Assembly: GCA_031399315.1 (NCBI GenBank)
Contig: JANNOS010000009.1
Span: 1 to 9,258 of the forward strand
Reading direction: 5' to 3'
DNA from: Methylotenera_A sp031399315
GTDB lineage: Bacteria > Pseudomonadota > Gammaproteobacteria > Burkholderiales > Methylophilaceae
Length of the DNA: 9,258 nucleotides
Positions 8,530-9,258 of the stretch are shown piece by piece (position 1 is the stretch's first letter; each line of letters begins with the position of its first letter). Position numbers and translations under genes: made by a program. The notes under the pieces are model-generated. The model saw nothing but the letters and a program-made list of their open reading frames with translations, had not been told where the DNA came from and did no database searches.

Positions 8530-8553
8530 ATAATTAAGTACATTTAACCTTTT
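8526..8553 (-). promoter_or_regulatory. Shine-Dalgarno plus five-codon leader frame before nuoL
   Basis: On the - strand AAAAGG (8553-8548) is followed after four bases by ATG (8543-8541), opening the frame M-Y-L-I-I and then TGA (8528-8526). That TGA overlaps the nuoL ATG as ATGA. The nuoL ATG itself is 18 bases from AAAAGG, too far for normal use. Ribosomes could therefore load on the mini-frame and re-initiate at nuoL, or nuoL could simply rely on coupling to nuoK. The bases are plain; the role is inference. Confidence 0.4.
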
Positions 8554-8559
8554 AACCAA

Positions 8560-8865
8560 TTAGCCATTTAAAGAGTTCAAATCATCTACATTAATGGTGC
8601 GTAAATTACGGAAAAGTACAACTAAAATCGCCAAGCCAATCGCAGACTCTGCCGCAGCTACCGTGAGTATAAAGAACACAAACACTTGGCCAGCAATGTC
8701 ATTTAAATAATAAGAAAAGGCAATAAAATTCAAATTCACAGCTAGCAACATCAGCTCAATACACATCAGCAAAATAATCACATTTTTACGATTTAGAAAA
8801 ATGCCAATCACGCTAATTGCAAATAGCAGTGCGCCTAAAATAAGGTAATGTGAAAGAGTTACCAT
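8560..8865 (-). CDS. nuoK: NADH-quinone oxidoreductase subunit K
   Basis: NuoK is the small three-helix subunit of the complex I membrane arm that helps carry protons and conformational signals between the quinone site and the antiporter-like subunits. The protein has 101 residues, the standard size. Both essential membrane carboxylates are present: E37 in LMCIELMLLAVN and E73 in TVAAAESAIGLA, equivalent to E36 and E72 of E. coli NuoK. FLNRKNVI (23-30) fits the loop after helix 1. The start is ATG at 8863-8865, 13 bases after the nuoJ stop, with a good Shine-Dalgarno. The TAA at 8560-8562 leads straight into the nuoL leader. Confidence 0.97.
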   Translation of the reverse strand: MVTLSHYLILGALLFAISVIGIFLNRKNVIILLMCIELMLLAVNLNFIAFSYYLNDIAGQVFVFFILTVAAAESAIGLAILVVLFRNLRTINVDDLNSLNG

Positions 8866-8870
8866 TTAAG

Positions 8871-8875
8871 ACCTT
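8871..8875 (-). promoter_or_regulatory. nuoK ribosome binding site
   Basis: AAGGT on the - strand lies six bases from the nuoK ATG, in the short gap after the nuoJ stop. It fixes the nuoK start and is the best-placed ribosome site in this part of the operon. Confidence 0.7.
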
Positions 8876-8878
8876 GCA

Positions 8879-9178
8879 TTATGATTTTTCCTCGCTTTTA
8901 GGCTCAGGCGCTGCTTCTCGTGTTGTTTCTATGGTTGCATCCATTTTTACAATACGCAAACGATCTTGCTTTTTAGCCAATACTTGCTCCGACGCATTCA
9001 TCGATTTGCTTTCTTTTCTATCTCTAAGCGTGAGCGTAATTGCAGCAACAATCGCCACCAGTAACACAACTGAAGCCAATTCAAATACCAATAAATAATC
9101 GGTATAAAGCACACGCCCAAGTTCGGCAGTATTACTATAGCCCGCAGCGTGCGTCACATTCTGTGGTTCGAAGCACAC
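8879..9178 (-). CDS. nuoJ: NADH-quinone oxidoreductase subunit J, C-terminal fragment
   Basis: The segment from about base 9150 down to the TAA at 8879-8881 encodes the end of NuoJ: GYSNTAELGRVLYTDY, the last membrane helix (LLVFELASVVLLVAIVAAITL) and a charged cytoplasmic tail of about 45 residues ending EPKSEEKS. NuoJ is normally about 180-210 residues with five membrane helices, and it contacts NuoK and the quinone cavity. Only the fifth helix is here. The frame can be read back to a GTG at 9176-9178 and then to a TGA at 9221-9223, but residues before roughly HAAGYSN do not resemble NuoJ, so the GTG is unlikely to be a real start. Helices 1-4 are replaced by GC-rich sequence. Its position before nuoK confirms the identity. 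Either the genuine gene continues on another contig, or it has been disrupted. Confidence 0.85.
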   Translation of the reverse strand: MCFEPQNVTHAAGYSNTAELGRVLYTDYLLVFELASVVLLVAIVAAITLTLRDRKESKSMNASEQVLAKKQDRLRIVKMDATIETTREAAPEPKSEEKS

Positions 9179-9258
9179 AGCGGACTCATCTGCCAGAATC
9201 CGTTCCTGAGCCGCTGAACATCAAATGGGATTCCGGATCACTTCGCCCTCGCGGGCGG
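9141..9258. other. GC-rich segment of foreign composition at the window edge
   Basis: I count 71 G or C in these 118 bases (60%), against 26 of 60 (43%) in a sample line of nuoL (8041-8100). The change begins where NuoJ similarity stops. In the nuoJ frame there is a TGA at 9221-9223. On the + strand, a frame ending TGA at 9215-9217 reads HILWFEAHSGLICQNPFLSR; I do not recognise it, and a frame this short can arise by chance. The segment may come from another organism (assembly chimera) or from a mobile or repeated element. The exact joint lies between about 9140 and 9178. Confidence 0.55.
9244..9257. repeat. GC-rich dyad running into the window edge
   Basis: CGCCC (9244-9248) and GGGCG (9253-9257) can pair around a TCGC loop. 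Upstream bases 9231-9240 (TTCCGGATCA) look like the outer arm of a larger palindrome whose second arm would lie past base 9258. The style recalls short intergenic palindromes of high-GC proteobacteria, from memory only. Confidence 0.4.

Noticed and set aside
8557..8559. TTG as the nuoL start, adding ten residues (MVKRLNVLNY)
   Set aside because: It has no upstream Shine-Dalgarno; the AAAAGG lies downstream of it, and the hydrophobic NuoL start fits the ATG at 8529 or 8523 better.
8850..9098. Open + strand frame opposite nuoK and nuoJ, and similar open frames opposite nuoL, nuoN and the glycosyltransferase
   Set aside because: Each lies fully antisense to a well-identified gene, shows no family motif and has low-complexity composition produced by the opposite strand.
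1..9258. A previously undescribed defence, mobile or CRISPR-like system
   Set aside because: Apart from the odd right edge, all long genes belong to known families (complex I, GT2, MOP flippase, DUF1996). No spaced repeats, transposase, integrase or toxin-antitoxin pair is seen.

Overview
The window looks like a piece of a moderately AT-rich betaproteobacterial genome, most likely a methylotroph of the Methylophilaceae (Methylotenera-like). This is inferred from the style of the Nuo proteins and a GC content near 43% where I counted it; no marker gene settles it. It carries no rRNA, tRNA, CRISPR array or recognisable transposase.

Layout: (1) Bases 1-996 on the + strand hold the 3' part of a gene for a secreted DUF1996-type protein, entering from the left edge through a Pro-Ala linker. 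(2) A strong, probably bidirectional terminator (1030-1057) separates it from a long run of minus-strand genes. (3) Bases 1089-3411 hold a two-gene polysaccharide unit: a MOP/PST-type flippase followed 19 bases later by a family 2 glycosyltransferase. (4) Bases 3531-9178 hold the distal end of a complex I (NADH:quinone oxidoreductase) operon, transcribed right to left in the usual order nuoJ (3' fragment only), nuoK, nuoL, nuoM, nuoN. (5) Roughly the last 118 bases (9141-9258) are about 60% GC, contain a stop in the nuoJ frame and end inside a GC-rich dyad. They do not look like the missing nuoJ N-terminus, so the right edge is probably a contig end, an assembly chimera or an insertion junction.

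The Nuo proteins form the proton-pumping membrane arm of complex I. NuoL, M and N are the three antiporter-like subunits and keep the expected buried Glu/Lys residues. NuoK keeps both membrane glutamates. The flippase and glycosyltransferase would work at the inner membrane on a lipid-linked glycan, and the DUF1996 protein is probably exported. The link between the glycan pair and complex I looks positional rather than functional.

I see no convincing undescribed system here. The points most worth a second look are the broken nuoJ and GC-rich edge, a five-codon reading frame with its own Shine-Dalgarno just before nuoL, and the uncharacterised DUF1996 protein.
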